The position numbers and the translations under genes are program-made. The notes below the pieces were generated by a model. That model did no database searches, was not told the DNA's origin, and worked only from the letters and a program-made list of their open reading frames with translations. From NCBI GenBank assembly GCA_050248155.1, contig JBFWSW010000004.1:1-64000 (forward strand): a DNA stretch of 64,000 nucleotides, read 5' to 3'. Positions 43,430 through 51,459 of this stretch are shown one piece after another; positions within the stretch are counted from its first letter, which is position 1; every line of letters starts with the position of its first letter. This DNA comes from VFMC01 sp050248155. Its GTDB lineage: Bacteria; Actinomycetota; Acidimicrobiia; Acidimicrobiales; Ilumatobacteraceae.

Positions 43430-44695
43430 GTGCCCGAGTTCCAGACCAGCCCCGGGATGCGCGACATCCTGCCTCCCGAGTCGGCGCGCTGGCGCCGATT
43501 CGTCGAGGTGTTCGCCCAGGTCACCGGTCGGGCCGGCTACGGGCAGGTGATCTCGCCGCTGCTCGAGGACATCGGTGTCTTCCAGCGCATCGGGGACGCC
43601 ACCGATGTCGTCACGAAGGAGATGTACGACTTCGTCGACAAGGGCGGCCGTCACGTCGCGCTCCGCCCCGAGCTCACCGCCTCGGTGTGCCGCGCCTTCG
43701 TGCAGCACCGGCCATCCACACCGTGGAAGGTGTGGTACACGGGTTCGCAGTTCCGCTACGAGAAGCCACAGCGCGGCAGGTACCGGCAGTTCGACCAGGT
43801 CGGCATCGAGGTGCTCGGCACCGACGACCCACACGTCGACGTCGAGGTGGTCGCGCTCGGGTGGGAGTTCTACGCAGCACTCGGGCTGCGACAGGTGAAG
43901 CTGTTGCTCAACAGCCTGGGCGAGCCCGACGACCGGGCACGGTACGTCGCCGCGCTCACGGCCCATCTCGAGCAGTACGAGGGCGACCTCAGCCCCGAGA
44001 GCCGCGTGACGCTGCGCAAGAACGCGCTGCGCGTCCTCGACAGCAAGCGAGCACAGGACACGCCACTCATCGAAGCCGCGCCACGCATCGCCGACTTCTA
44101 CAGCGACGAAGCCGGCGCGCACTTCGAGACGGTCCAGTCCGGCCTCCGCGCGATCGGTGTGCCGTTCACGCTCGAACCGAAGCTCGTGCGCGGGCTCGAC
44201 TACTACCGGCGCACGACGTTCGAGTTCCAAGGCCTCACCCTCGACTCCGCCCAGAACGCGCTGGGCGGCGGCGGACGATACGACGGCCTCGTCGAATCGC
44301 TCGGTGGCCCGCCCACCCACGGGATCGGCTTCGCCCTCGGGCTCGATCGCACGCTGCTGGCATGCGACGACGAGGGTGTGTTCCCGGCCGAGGGCGAGGT
44401 CGTCGACGTCTTCGTCGTCGACATGACCGGTGGCCTCGAGGCCACCAAGCTCACCGCCGACCTGCGCGCCGCCGGTCTCACCGCCGAGCGCGCGTTCGAC
44501 AACCGCAGCGTGAAGAGCCAGATGAAGGGCGCCGATCGAAGCGGCGCGCGCTTCGCCGTCATCGTCGGCTCCAACGAGCTCGCCGACGGCACCGTCGTGC
44601 TGCGCCCGCTGCGCGCCGAGCGAACCGAGGGCGACGGCCAGGCCGTCATCCCTCGCTCCGATCTCATCGACCACCTGAAGAAGGCCCTCCCATGA
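43430..44695 (+). CDS. hisS: Histidyl-tRNA synthetase
   Basis: HisRS charges tRNA-His. The 421-residue class II synthetase has GMRDILPPES (motif region at the N-terminus), motif 2 with YTGSQFRYEKPQRGRYRQFDQVGIE, the histidine loops LVRGLDYYRRTTFEF and GGGGRYDGLVE, motif 3 with GIGFALGLDRTLL, and a C-terminal anticodon domain. The GTG at 43430 follows a TAGGCT box by 8 nt. Its stop overlaps aspS. Confidence 0.96.
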   Translation: MPEFQTSPGMRDILPPESARWRRFVEVFAQVTGRAGYGQVISPLLEDIGVFQRIGDATDVVTKEMYDFVDKGGRHVALRPELTASVCRAFVQHRPSTPWKVWYTGSQFRYEKPQRGRYRQFDQVGIEVLGTDDPHVDVEVVALGWEFYAALGLRQVKLLLNSLGEPDDRARYVAALTAHLEQYEGDLSPESRVTLRKNALRVLDSKRAQDTPLIEAAPRIADFYSDEAGAHFETVQSGLRAIGVPFTLEPKLVRGLDYYRRTTFEFQGLTLDSAQNALGGGGRYDGLVESLGGPPTHGIGFALGLDRTLLACDDEGVFPAEGEVVDVFVVDMTGGLEATKLTADLRAAGLTAERAFDNRSVKSQMKGADRSGARFAVIVGSNELADGTVVLRPLRAERTEGDGQAVIPRSDLIDHLKKALP

Positions 44696-46434
44696 CCTCC
44701 ACCGCGATGCGCACCCACCTGTGCGGCGAGATGCGCCCCGAGCACGTCGGCCAGACCGTCAGCCTGTGCGGATGGGTCGCCACCCGCCGCGAGCACGGCA
44801 CGCAACTCGCGTTCGTCGACGTGCGCGACCACTCCGGCGTCATGCAGTGCGTCGTCGACAACTCCGTCGACGTGCGGCCCGAGTACGTCGTGCGCGTCAC
44901 CGGCGTCGTGGCCGCGCGCCCTGCCGAGAACGTCAACGAGCGCCTGCCCACCGGTGGCGTCGAGCTGCAGCAATGCGTGGTCGAGATCCTCAACGCCGCC
45001 GAGCCACCGCCGTTCCCGATCAGCGAACGAGCCGACACGGTCGCCGAGACCACACGGCTGCAGTACCGCTACCTCGACATCCGCCGCGAGCGGATGCAGC
45101 GCAACCTGCGCATCCGCTCGGCCGTCAACTCGGCGATCCGTGTCGCGATGGAGGAGCAGGGCTTCGTCGAGGTCGAGACGCCGATGCTCGTCCCCAGTAC
45201 GCCGGAGGGCGCACGCGAGTTCATCGTGCCCAGCCGCCAGCAGCCGGGATCGTTCTACGCGCTGCCGCAGAGCCCGCAGCTGTTCAAGCAGCTGCTCATG
45301 GTCGCCGGCATCGACCGCTACTACCAGATCGCCCGCTGCCTCCGTGACGAGGACCTGCGCGCCGACCGCCAATACGAGTTCATGCAGCTCGATGCCGAGA
45401 TGAGCTTCGTGTCGCAACGCGACGTGCACGACGCGATCGGTGCGGCCGTCATCGCCGCGGCGCGATCGGTCGGTCAGGACCCCGGCGACATCATCACCAT
45501 CACGTGGCACCAGGCGATGGACACCTACGGCGTCGACAAGCCCGACCTGCGCTTCGGCATGCTGCTCACCGAGCTCACCGACGCCTTCGCCGCAACCGAG
45601 TTCAAGGCCTTCGCGGGTGCGTCGTGCATCAAGGGCATCAACGCATCGGCGAAGGCGGCCGAGTTCGGGCGCAACAAGCTCGACGCGCTCACCGACACCG
45701 CCAAGCGCCTCGGGGCGAAGGGCCTCGTGTGGATCAAGGTGGGCGACGGCGGCGTCCTCGAGTCGCCGGTCGTGAAGTTCCTCAGCGAGGCCGAACAGGT
45801 GGCGCTGCGCGACCGTCTCGACGCTCAGCCGGGTGACCTGCTGCTCGTCGTCGCCGACGAGTGGGCGGTCACGTGCGAGGCCCTCGGGCAGCTGCGCAAC
45901 GACATCGGCCGGCCGCCCGTGCACGAGGGGCCCTATCGCTACCTGTGGGTCGTCGACTTCCCGCTGTTCGTCGGGGTCGACGCCGAGTCGGGGCGCCCCA
46001 AGCCCGGCCACCACCCGTTCTGCCAGCCGCACCCGGACGACGTCGGGTACCTCGAGACCGATCCGCTGAAGGTGCGCGCCCAGGCCTACGACCTCGTGCT
46101 CAACGGCTGGGAGCTCGGCTCGGGCTCGATCCGGATCCATCAGCCCGAGCTGCAGGCCCGCATCTTCCAACTGCTCGGCATCAGCGACGAAGAGGCACAG
46201 AAGCGCTTCGGATTCTTCCTCAACCCGTTCCGCTACGGCGCGCCGCCGCACGGTGGGTTCGCGTTCGGGATCGACCGACTGGTCGCGGTCCTCGCCGGCG
46301 AGGAGAACATCCGCGAGGTCATCGCGTTCCCGAAGACCCAGTCGGGCCTCGACCCGATGACGAACGCGCCGACCCCCGTCGACGCGCGCCAGCTCGACGA
46401 CCTCGGCATCCGCGTCCTCCCCCCGAAGGCCTGA
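44692..46434 (+). CDS. aspS: Aspartyl-tRNA synthetase, possibly non-discriminating
   Basis: AspRS charges tRNA-Asp. The 580-residue bacterial-type class II enzyme has an N-terminal OB fold (residues 1-105), motif 2 (YQIARCLRDEDLRADRQYEFMQLDAEMSF broken over about 60 residues), a GAD insertion domain and motif 3 (GGFAFGIDRLVAVLAG). Residue His35 (RREHGTQ) sits where E. coli has Leu30 and Pseudomonas has His31, the change linked to non-discriminating enzymes that also charge tRNA-Asn. This suggests tRNA-dependent Asn synthesis, but no gatCAB is in the window. The ATG overlaps the hisS stop. Confidence 0.95.
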   Translation: MTSTAMRTHLCGEMRPEHVGQTVSLCGWVATRREHGTQLAFVDVRDHSGVMQCVVDNSVDVRPEYVVRVTGVVAARPAENVNERLPTGGVELQQCVVEILNAAEPPPFPISERADTVAETTRLQYRYLDIRRERMQRNLRIRSAVNSAIRVAMEEQGFVEVETPMLVPSTPEGAREFIVPSRQQPGSFYALPQSPQLFKQLLMVAGIDRYYQIARCLRDEDLRADRQYEFMQLDAEMSFVSQRDVHDAIGAAVIAAARSVGQDPGDIITITWHQAMDTYGVDKPDLRFGMLLTELTDAFAATEFKAFAGASCIKGINASAKAAEFGRNKLDALTDTAKRLGAKGLVWIKVGDGGVLESPVVKFLSEAEQVALRDRLDAQPGDLLLVVADEWAVTCEALGQLRNDIGRPPVHEGPYRYLWVVDFPLFVGVDAESGRPKPGHHPFCQPHPDDVGYLETDPLKVRAQAYDLVLNGWELGSGSIRIHQPELQARIFQLLGISDEEAQKRFGFFLNPFRYGAPPHGGFAFGIDRLVAVLAGEENIREVIAFPKTQSGLDPMTNAPTPVDARQLDDLGIRVLPPKA

Positions 46435-46466
46435 CCCTTCCCCTCCGCTCTTCCCCTGAACCCAAC

Positions 46467-46523
46467 CGTCTGACCCCTGGCGCCCCGCATCGGGGCGCGA
46501 TTGGTCAGACGCTGCGAGAAGGG
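46467..46523. repeat. Imperfect direct repeat, upstream copy
   Basis: This ~57-bp stretch shares CTGACC, CACCGCATCGGGGC-like (here CCCCGCATCGGGGC), GGTCAGACGC and GAGA with 47420-47475. The two copies flank the DUF559/AbiEi-like gene. Shared blocks occur in the same order at nearly the same spacing. Confidence 0.6.
46468..46510. terminator. Terminator hairpin after aspS (first repeat copy)
   Basis: GTCTGACC (46468-46475) pairs with GGTCAGAC (46503-46510), and GCGCCCC pairs with GGGGCGC inside it around a GCAT loop. It ends the hisS-aspS transcript. A related but less regular copy lies after the next gene. Confidence 0.7.
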
Positions 46524-46532
46524 GGAACCGAA

Positions 46533-47417
46533 GTGGACCCATACCGGTGGGCTGAGCGCCGTGACGGGCTGATGACCAGCTCGATGCTCCAGCGGAGCGG
46601 GCGGTCGAAGCGGGAACGCGAGCTGGAACGATCACGGGGACGAGTGCGGATCGTCCGCCGGGGCGTGGTGGCGGTGAACGGTTCGCCGCGATCGTGGCAG
46701 CAAGAAGTCCGGGCCGTGCTCCTCGCAAGCGGCGACCATGTTGCTGCCGCACGGCTGACAGCGCTGCGCCTGATGGACGGCCCCCGATTCGACGTCGAGT
46801 GCATCCAGGTGATCACGACCCTTGATCGGCAGGTGCGGCTTCCAGGCGTGGTGGCTCACCGATCGGGGACCATCGAGGATGGCGACATCGTTCGTCGTGA
46901 TGGCATGCCGTGCACGTCGCCGTTGCGAACGGTCGTCGACCTGAGCGGTGCGCTGACCGACGACGAGCTCGGACGGGTGATCGACGACTTCCTGCGGCGA
47001 CGCATGCTGCGGCTCGACGCGTTGCGGTCGCGTGTGAACCGAATGCGGCCGGCACCGGGACGGTCGGTGGCGAGGTTGCGGCGCGTGCTCGCCGCTCGCA
47101 TCCCCGGATACGACCCGGGCGAGAGCGAGCTCGAGGCGCGCATCCGCCGGCTGCTCGACTCCGAGGGGCTGCCCCCGCCGACACAGCAGCTCCGCGTGCA
47201 GTTCGGTCGGCGTGGGTACCGGCTCGACTTTGCCTGGCCCGATCGGAAGGTGTACCTGGAGGGCAACGGGTTCGGCTGCCACTCCATCGCGACCGACCTC
47301 GACCGCGATGCACGCCGTCAGAACGAGCTCGTGCTGGACGGGTGGCGCCCGATCGAGGTCACGTGGCGCATGCCCGATGTCGAGATCGCGGGCACGCTCC
47401 GACGCTTCCTGACTTGA
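46533..47417 (+). CDS. AbiEi-like/DUF559 domain protein
   Basis: The 294-residue protein has an N-terminal region like type IV antitoxin AbiEi proteins (RGVVAVNGSPRSWQQEVRAVLLA and HRSGTIEDGDIV, PLRTVVDLSG, about residues 1-180) and a C-terminal DUF559/Vsr-like nuclease-fold domain (about 190-290) with YRLDFAWPDRKVYLEGNG and RDARRQNELVLDGW. Where many relatives have an acidic residue (EGDG or EVDG), this one has EGNG, so nuclease activity is uncertain. Such genes are widespread in actinobacteria, with unknown role. The GTG at 46533 has AAGGGGGAA upstream. The gene sits alone between two related hairpin repeats. Confidence 0.75.
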   Translation: MDPYRWAERRDGLMTSSMLQRSGRSKRERELERSRGRVRIVRRGVVAVNGSPRSWQQEVRAVLLASGDHVAAARLTALRLMDGPRFDVECIQVITTLDRQVRLPGVVAHRSGTIEDGDIVRRDGMPCTSPLRTVVDLSGALTDDELGRVIDDFLRRRMLRLDALRSRVNRMRPAPGRSVARLRRVLAARIPGYDPGESELEARIRRLLDSEGLPPPTQQLRVQFGRRGYRLDFAWPDRKVYLEGNGFGCHSIATDLDRDARRQNELVLDGWRPIEVTWRMPDVEIAGTLRRFLT

Positions 47418-47419
47418 CC

Positions 47420-47475
47420 GCTTGACCTCTCGGGCACCGCATCGGGGCCGGAGTGGTCAGACGCATGTCGAGAGG
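47420..47475. repeat. Imperfect direct repeat, downstream copy
   Basis: TTGACCTCT, CACCGCATCGGGGC, GGTCAGACGC and CGAGAGGGG repeat the order seen at 46467-46523. Its stem is weaker than the first copy because the outer arms no longer match well. It begins 3 bp after the DUF559 gene stop. Confidence 0.6.
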
Positions 47476-47482
47476 GGCGGGG

Positions 47483-47488
47483 TACGGT
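47483..47488 (+). promoter_or_regulatory. -10 box of Nudix gene (leaderless)
   Basis: TACGGT ends 6 nt before ATG 47495, with no ribosome site. It decides the start over the in-frame GTG at 47453, which lies in the repeat. Confidence 0.55.
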
Positions 47489-47494
47489 GAGGTC

Positions 47495-47947
47495 ATGGCG
47501 GGGCAGCACTTCCGGGCGGGGGTGGTGATGGTCGTGCGGCACCCCGACGGTCGGCGGGTGCTCGCGTTCGAGCGCGCCGATTCGGCGGGGAGCTGGCAGC
47601 TGCCGCAGGGTGGGCTCGACACCGACGAGGAGCCGGTCGACGCGGCATGGCGCGAGCTCGCCGAGGAAACGGGACTCGGGCCCGACGACGTGACGCTGCA
47701 CACCGAGCACCCCGACTGGGTGCTCTACGAGTGGCCGGTCGAGATCATGCGCGACCACGGCAAGGCCGGCCGCCGCCGCGGGCAGATCCACCGGTGGTTC
47801 GTGTTCGACGCGCACGACACCGACGTCGAGCCGCGGCCCGACGGCCGTGAGTTCGTGGCGTGGCAGTGGGTCGAGCCCCATTGGCTGATCGAGCACGTGC
47901 CGGCATGGCGGCGCGTTGCCTACGAACGAGTGCTGACGACGCTCTGA
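47495..47947 (+). CDS. Nudix hydrolase, RppH-like
   Basis: The 150-residue protein contains a perfect Nudix box, from GGLDTDEEPVDAAWREL to AEETGL (G-x5-E-x7-REUxEExGU), preceded by SWQLPQGG as in RppH and diadenosine tetraphosphatases. It should cleave a nucleoside diphosphate linked to another group; RNA 5' pyrophosphohydrolase activity is possible since the mRNAs here seem often leaderless, but this is inference. It is followed by rarA after 23 bp. Confidence 0.85.
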   Translation: MAGQHFRAGVVMVVRHPDGRRVLAFERADSAGSWQLPQGGLDTDEEPVDAAWRELAEETGLGPDDVTLHTEHPDWVLYEWPVEIMRDHGKAGRRRGQIHRWFVFDAHDTDVEPRPDGREFVAWQWVEPHWLIEHVPAWRRVAYERVLTTL

Positions 47948-47957
47948 GCAGGCCCGG

Positions 47958-47963
47958 TAGGGT
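47958..47963 (+). promoter_or_regulatory. -10 box of rarA (leaderless)
   Basis: TAGGGT ends 7 nt before the GTG at 47971, with no ribosome site. It supports GTG 47971 over an in-frame GTG at 47860 within the Nudix gene. Confidence 0.6.
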
Positions 47964-47970
47964 CGACCGG

Positions 47971-49248
47971 GTGAGCGACCTGTTCAGCGCGGCGGCCGAG
48001 CAGCACCTCCGCGCCCAGGCGCCACTCGCCGCCCGGCTGCGACCGCGCACCCTCGACGACGTCGTCGGGCAGGAGCAGCTCGTCGGGCCCGGTCGGCCCC
48101 TGCGCACCCTGGTCGAGCAGGATCGCCTGACCAGCGCGATCTTCTGGGGCCCGCCAGGGACCGGGAAGACGACCCTGGCGCTGGCCGTCGCGGGCAGCAC
48201 CCGGCGCGCCTTCGAGCAGCTGAGCGCAGTCACAGCCGGCGTCAAGGACGTGCGCGAGGTCATCGAGCGCGCCCGGCAACGCCTGGGTGAGCACGGTCGG
48301 GGCACGATCCTGTTCCTCGACGAGATCCACCGGTTCTCGAAGTCGCAGCAGGATGCGCTGCTGCCGGCGGTCGAGGACGGCACCCTCACCCTCATCGGCG
48401 CCACCACCGAGAACCCGTTCTTCGAGGTGAATCCACCGCTGCGCAGCCGCAGCACGCTGTTCCGACTCGAACCGCTCGACCGCGACGCGATCACCACGCT
48501 GGTGCACCGCGGCCTGCAGGCCGAGGGAACGACCGCCACCGACGAGGCGATCGACCACCTCGTCGATCGAGCCGCGGGTGACGGCCGTCAGGTGCTGACC
48601 GCCCTGGAGGTCGCCTGCGCGTTGGCTCGGCCCGCTCCGGTCGAGCTCACGCACGTCGAGGCCGCGCTCGGCACGAGCGCCCTGAGGTACGGGCGCGACG
48701 ACCACTACGACGTGGTGAGCGCGTTCATCAAGAGCATGCGGGGGAGCGACCCGCAGGCCGCCGTGTACTACCTGGCGCGCATGCTCGAGGCCGGAGAGGA
48801 CGCCCGCTTCATCGTTCGGCGCATGATCATCTTCGCCAGCGAGGACGTCGGGCAGGCCGACCCGACGGCGCTCGTGGTCGCCGTCGCCGCGGCGCACGCG
48901 CTCGAGCACGTCGGGCTCCCCGAGGCCGAGCTCAACCTCAGCCAGGCCGCGATCCATCTCGCCACCGCGCCGAAGAGCAACCGGTCGGCCCTCGCCATCT
49001 GGAACGCACGGACCGACGTGCGCAACGGTGCGCTCGGTGAGGTTCCCCCGCACCTGCGCGACTCGCACTACCAGGGCGCTCGATCCCTGGGGCACGGCAC
49101 CGGCTACGACTACCCTCATGACCATCCCGAAGCCTGGGTCGACCAGCAGTACCTGCCCACCGAACAGCTCGGGGCGCGGTACTACGAGCCGAGCGACCAC
49201 GGCCGCGAGCAGGAGGTGCGCGAGCGAATGGAGCGACGCAGGTCATGA
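47971..49248 (+). CDS. rarA: Replication-associated recombination protein RarA (MgsA)
   Basis: RarA is a AAA+ clamp-loader-like ATPase acting at stalled replication forks. The 425-residue protein has PLAARLRPRTLDDVVGQEQL, Walker A (FWGPPGTGKTTLA), Walker B (TILFLDEIHRFSKSQQDALLPAVEDG), sensor 1 (IGATTENPFFEV), the arginine finger (LRSRSTLF) and the C-terminal tetramer domain with SAFIKSMRGSDPQAAVYYLARML, YLPTEQLG. The stop overlaps the next gene's ATG. Position after aspS is normal for the phylum. Confidence 0.95.
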   Translation: MSDLFSAAAEQHLRAQAPLAARLRPRTLDDVVGQEQLVGPGRPLRTLVEQDRLTSAIFWGPPGTGKTTLALAVAGSTRRAFEQLSAVTAGVKDVREVIERARQRLGEHGRGTILFLDEIHRFSKSQQDALLPAVEDGTLTLIGATTENPFFEVNPPLRSRSTLFRLEPLDRDAITTLVHRGLQAEGTTATDEAIDHLVDRAAGDGRQVLTALEVACALARPAPVELTHVEAALGTSALRYGRDDHYDVVSAFIKSMRGSDPQAAVYYLARMLEAGEDARFIVRRMIIFASEDVGQADPTALVVAVAAAHALEHVGLPEAELNLSQAAIHLATAPKSNRSALAIWNARTDVRNGALGEVPPHLRDSHYQGARSLGHGTGYDYPHDHPEAWVDQQYLPTEQLGARYYEPSDHGREQEVRERMERRRS

Positions 49249-49652
49249 CGGCGGGTGAGCTCGCGCTCGTCGTCGGTGCGGTGCTGTGCTGCATCGGCTT
49301 CGCCGCGCTCGTGGTGGTGCTGGTGCGCGTCCTCGACACGCTGCGGGCGTTGCGAGCCGAGGTCGCCACTCTGCGAGCCGAGACCGGCCCGCTCCTCGTC
49401 GAGCTGCGCGAATCCACCCGCTCGGCCGGCGAGCTGGTGAACGAAGCTCGCGACGACCTCGATCGCTTCGACCGCGTCGTCGGTTCTGCCGAGGCGATCA
49501 GCAACGCCGTGTCCGGCAGCGGCCGGGTCGCCAGGGCCGCGCTCAGCACGCCCGTCATCAAGACCGCCGCGATCGCCACCGGCACCTCGCGCGCCGTGCG
49601 CCGGCTCCGCGGCAAGGGTGACCTCAAACCGGCCAGGAGGAGCTCGGCATGA
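49245..49652 (+). CDS. DUF948-like small membrane protein
   Basis: The 135-residue protein has one N-terminal membrane helix (about residues 7-29) followed by a coiled-coil-like helical stretch (about 30-75) and a basic tail. This matches the DUF948 family, which lies downstream of rarA in many actinobacteria. The function is unknown. Its ATG overlaps the rarA stop (ATGA). Confidence 0.72.
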   Translation: MTAGELALVVGAVLCCIGFAALVVVLVRVLDTLRALRAEVATLRAETGPLLVELRESTRSAGELVNEARDDLDRFDRVVGSAEAISNAVSGSGRVARAALSTPVIKTAAIATGTSRAVRRLRGKGDLKPARRSSA

Positions 49653-50014
49653 TGAAGCGCGTCACGTGGTTCGTCAGTGGTGTGGCCGTCGGCGCCGCGG
49701 GCGCGGGGGCGGCCAAGCGCAAGGTCCGGTCCGTCGCCAACGAGCTGGCGCCGGTGCAGGTGGCGAGGCGAGCGTCGATCTCGGCCCGCGATCGTGGCAA
49801 GCGCGTCGCCGATGCCGTGCGCGAAGGCAGGCGCGCGATGGTCGCGAAGGAGCGCGAGCTGCGTGCCCGGCTCGACGGTCGGGTCACCACCGTGGCGGAC
49901 GAGATCGACGACGTCGAGACGGTGCTCGTCGACGGTCGACCGGTCGAGGCGGGACAGGTGATCGTCCTCCGACAGGTGCGCGACGACCCGAAGCGCTCGC
50001 GCCGGCGCGCATGA
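49649..50014 (+). CDS. Small protein like the DUF6167 family
   Basis: The 121-residue protein has a short hydrophobic N-terminal stretch (WFVSGVAVGAAGAGAA, about residues 6-21) and a charged helical rest. Its place directly after a DUF948 gene matches the small DUF6167 proteins of actinobacteria; the match is by position and pattern. The function is unknown. Its ATG overlaps the previous stop and its stop overlaps glcD (ATGA). In other actinobacteria alaS would follow; here glcD does. Confidence 0.6.
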   Translation: MMKRVTWFVSGVAVGAAGAGAAKRKVRSVANELAPVQVARRASISARDRGKRVADAVREGRRAMVAKERELRARLDGRVTTVADEIDDVETVLVDGRPVEAGQVIVLRQVRDDPKRSRRRA

Positions 50015-51459
50015 GCGCGGTGGCGGCCGAGCGTTCGACGCTCGACGCGCTCGTCGCCGACCTCCGGCGCGCGTTCGGCGACGACCGGGTCCGCACGGGC
50101 GCGACCGAGCTCGGGCTGTACCGACGCGACGCCTCGAACATCGAGGGGGTCGCTGGAGTCGTCGTGTTCCCGACCTCCACCGACGAGGTGCGCACCGCGG
50201 TCCGGGCGGCCGTGGCGCACGGCATCCCGTTCGTGGCCCGTGGCGCAGGGACGGGGCTCGCCGGGGGAGCGACACCGATCGGCGGCGCGCTCGTCATCGC
50301 GCTCACGAAGATGAACCGGGTCCTGTCCGTCGACCCGGTCAACCGGCTCGCGTGGGTCGAGCCCGGCGTCTTGAACCTCGACCTCAGCCGTCAGGTCGCC
50401 GCTCACGGACTCCACTTCGCGCCCGATCCCAGCAGCCAGCAGAGCTGCTCGATCGGCGGGAACGTGGCCAACAACTCGGGCGGTCCGCACTGCCTCGCCG
50501 ACGGCGTCACGTCCGCGCACATCCTCGCGCTCGAGGTCGTGCTGCCCGACGGAGAGGTCGTCGTCCTGGGCAGCGAGGGCGGCGAGGACGACGGCTACGA
50601 CCTGCGCGGCGCGTTCGTCGGCAGCGAGGGCATGTGCGGCATCGCCACGCGCATCTGCGTCCGTCTCACGCAGACTGCACCGGCCGTGCGGACGATGCTG
50701 TTCGACTTCGCCACGGTGGAAGCGGGGGCGCAGACGGTCAGCTCGATCATCGCCGCCGGCATGGTGCCGGCGGCGCTCGAGATGATGGACCAGCTGTGCG
50801 TCCGCGCCGTCGAGCAGTACATCCACGCCGGCCTTCCCGTCGATGCAGCTGCGGTGCTGCTGGTCGAGGTCGCCGGTGCGCCACACGGACTCGAGCACGA
50901 CGTCGAGCGAATCGTCGAGATCGCCCGGCGGCACGAGTGCGGCAACGTGCGCATCGCGCAGGACGAGGCCGAACGGGCCCTGCTGTGGAAGGGGCGCAAG
51001 ACCGCGTTCGGTGCGATCGCGCGCATCAAGCCGAACTACTACCTCCACGACACCGTCGTGCCTCGACGCGTGCTGCCAGAGGTGCTGCGCCAGGTGTACG
51101 AGATCGCTCGCCGGCACGACCTGCTCGTGATGAACGTCTTCCACGCCGGCGACGGCAACCTGCACCCGCTCCTCGTCTTCGACAAGCGCGAGCCGGGGAT
51201 GATGGAGAAGGTGCACGCGGCCGGCGACGAGATCGTGCGTGTCTCGGTCGAGGCAGGCGGCGTCCTGAGCGGTGAGCACGGCATCGGGCTCGAGAAGCGC
51301 GACCTGATGCCCCTCATGTTCGGTCCCGCCGATCTCGCCGCCCAGGCGGCCCTGCGCGGCGCCTTCGACACGACCGGTCTCGCGAACCCGACCAAGGTGC
51401 TGCCGAGCCCGGCGTCGTGTGGCGACTCGCACCTCGTCGCCGAGGGCATGTGGATCTAG
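50011..51459 (+). CDS. glcD: FAD-linked oxidase, glycolate oxidase subunit GlcD-like
   Basis: GlcD is the FAD subunit that oxidises glycolate or D-lactate to the keto acid. The 482-residue protein has the PP-loop FAD motif FVARGAGTGLAGGATP (about residues 72-87), DPSSQQSCSIGGNVANNSGG, and the C-terminal cap with VMNVFHAGDGNLHPLL and SGEHGIGLEKRDLM, both family signatures. Glycolate and D-lactate oxidases cannot be told apart here. It overlaps glcE by 10 bases. glcF lies about 2.7 kb downstream behind other genes. Confidence 0.9.
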   Translation: MSAVAAERSTLDALVADLRRAFGDDRVRTGATELGLYRRDASNIEGVAGVVVFPTSTDEVRTAVRAAVAHGIPFVARGAGTGLAGGATPIGGALVIALTKMNRVLSVDPVNRLAWVEPGVLNLDLSRQVAAHGLHFAPDPSSQQSCSIGGNVANNSGGPHCLADGVTSAHILALEVVLPDGEVVVLGSEGGEDDGYDLRGAFVGSEGMCGIATRICVRLTQTAPAVRTMLFDFATVEAGAQTVSSIIAAGMVPAALEMMDQLCVRAVEQYIHAGLPVDAAAVLLVEVAGAPHGLEHDVERIVEIARRHECGNVRIAQDEAERALLWKGRKTAFGAIARIKPNYYLHDTVVPRRVLPEVLRQVYEIARRHDLLVMNVFHAGDGNLHPLLVFDKREPGMMEKVHAAGDEIVRVSVEAGGVLSGEHGIGLEKRDLMPLMFGPADLAAQAALRGAFDTTGLANPTKVLPSPASCGDSHLVAEGMWI

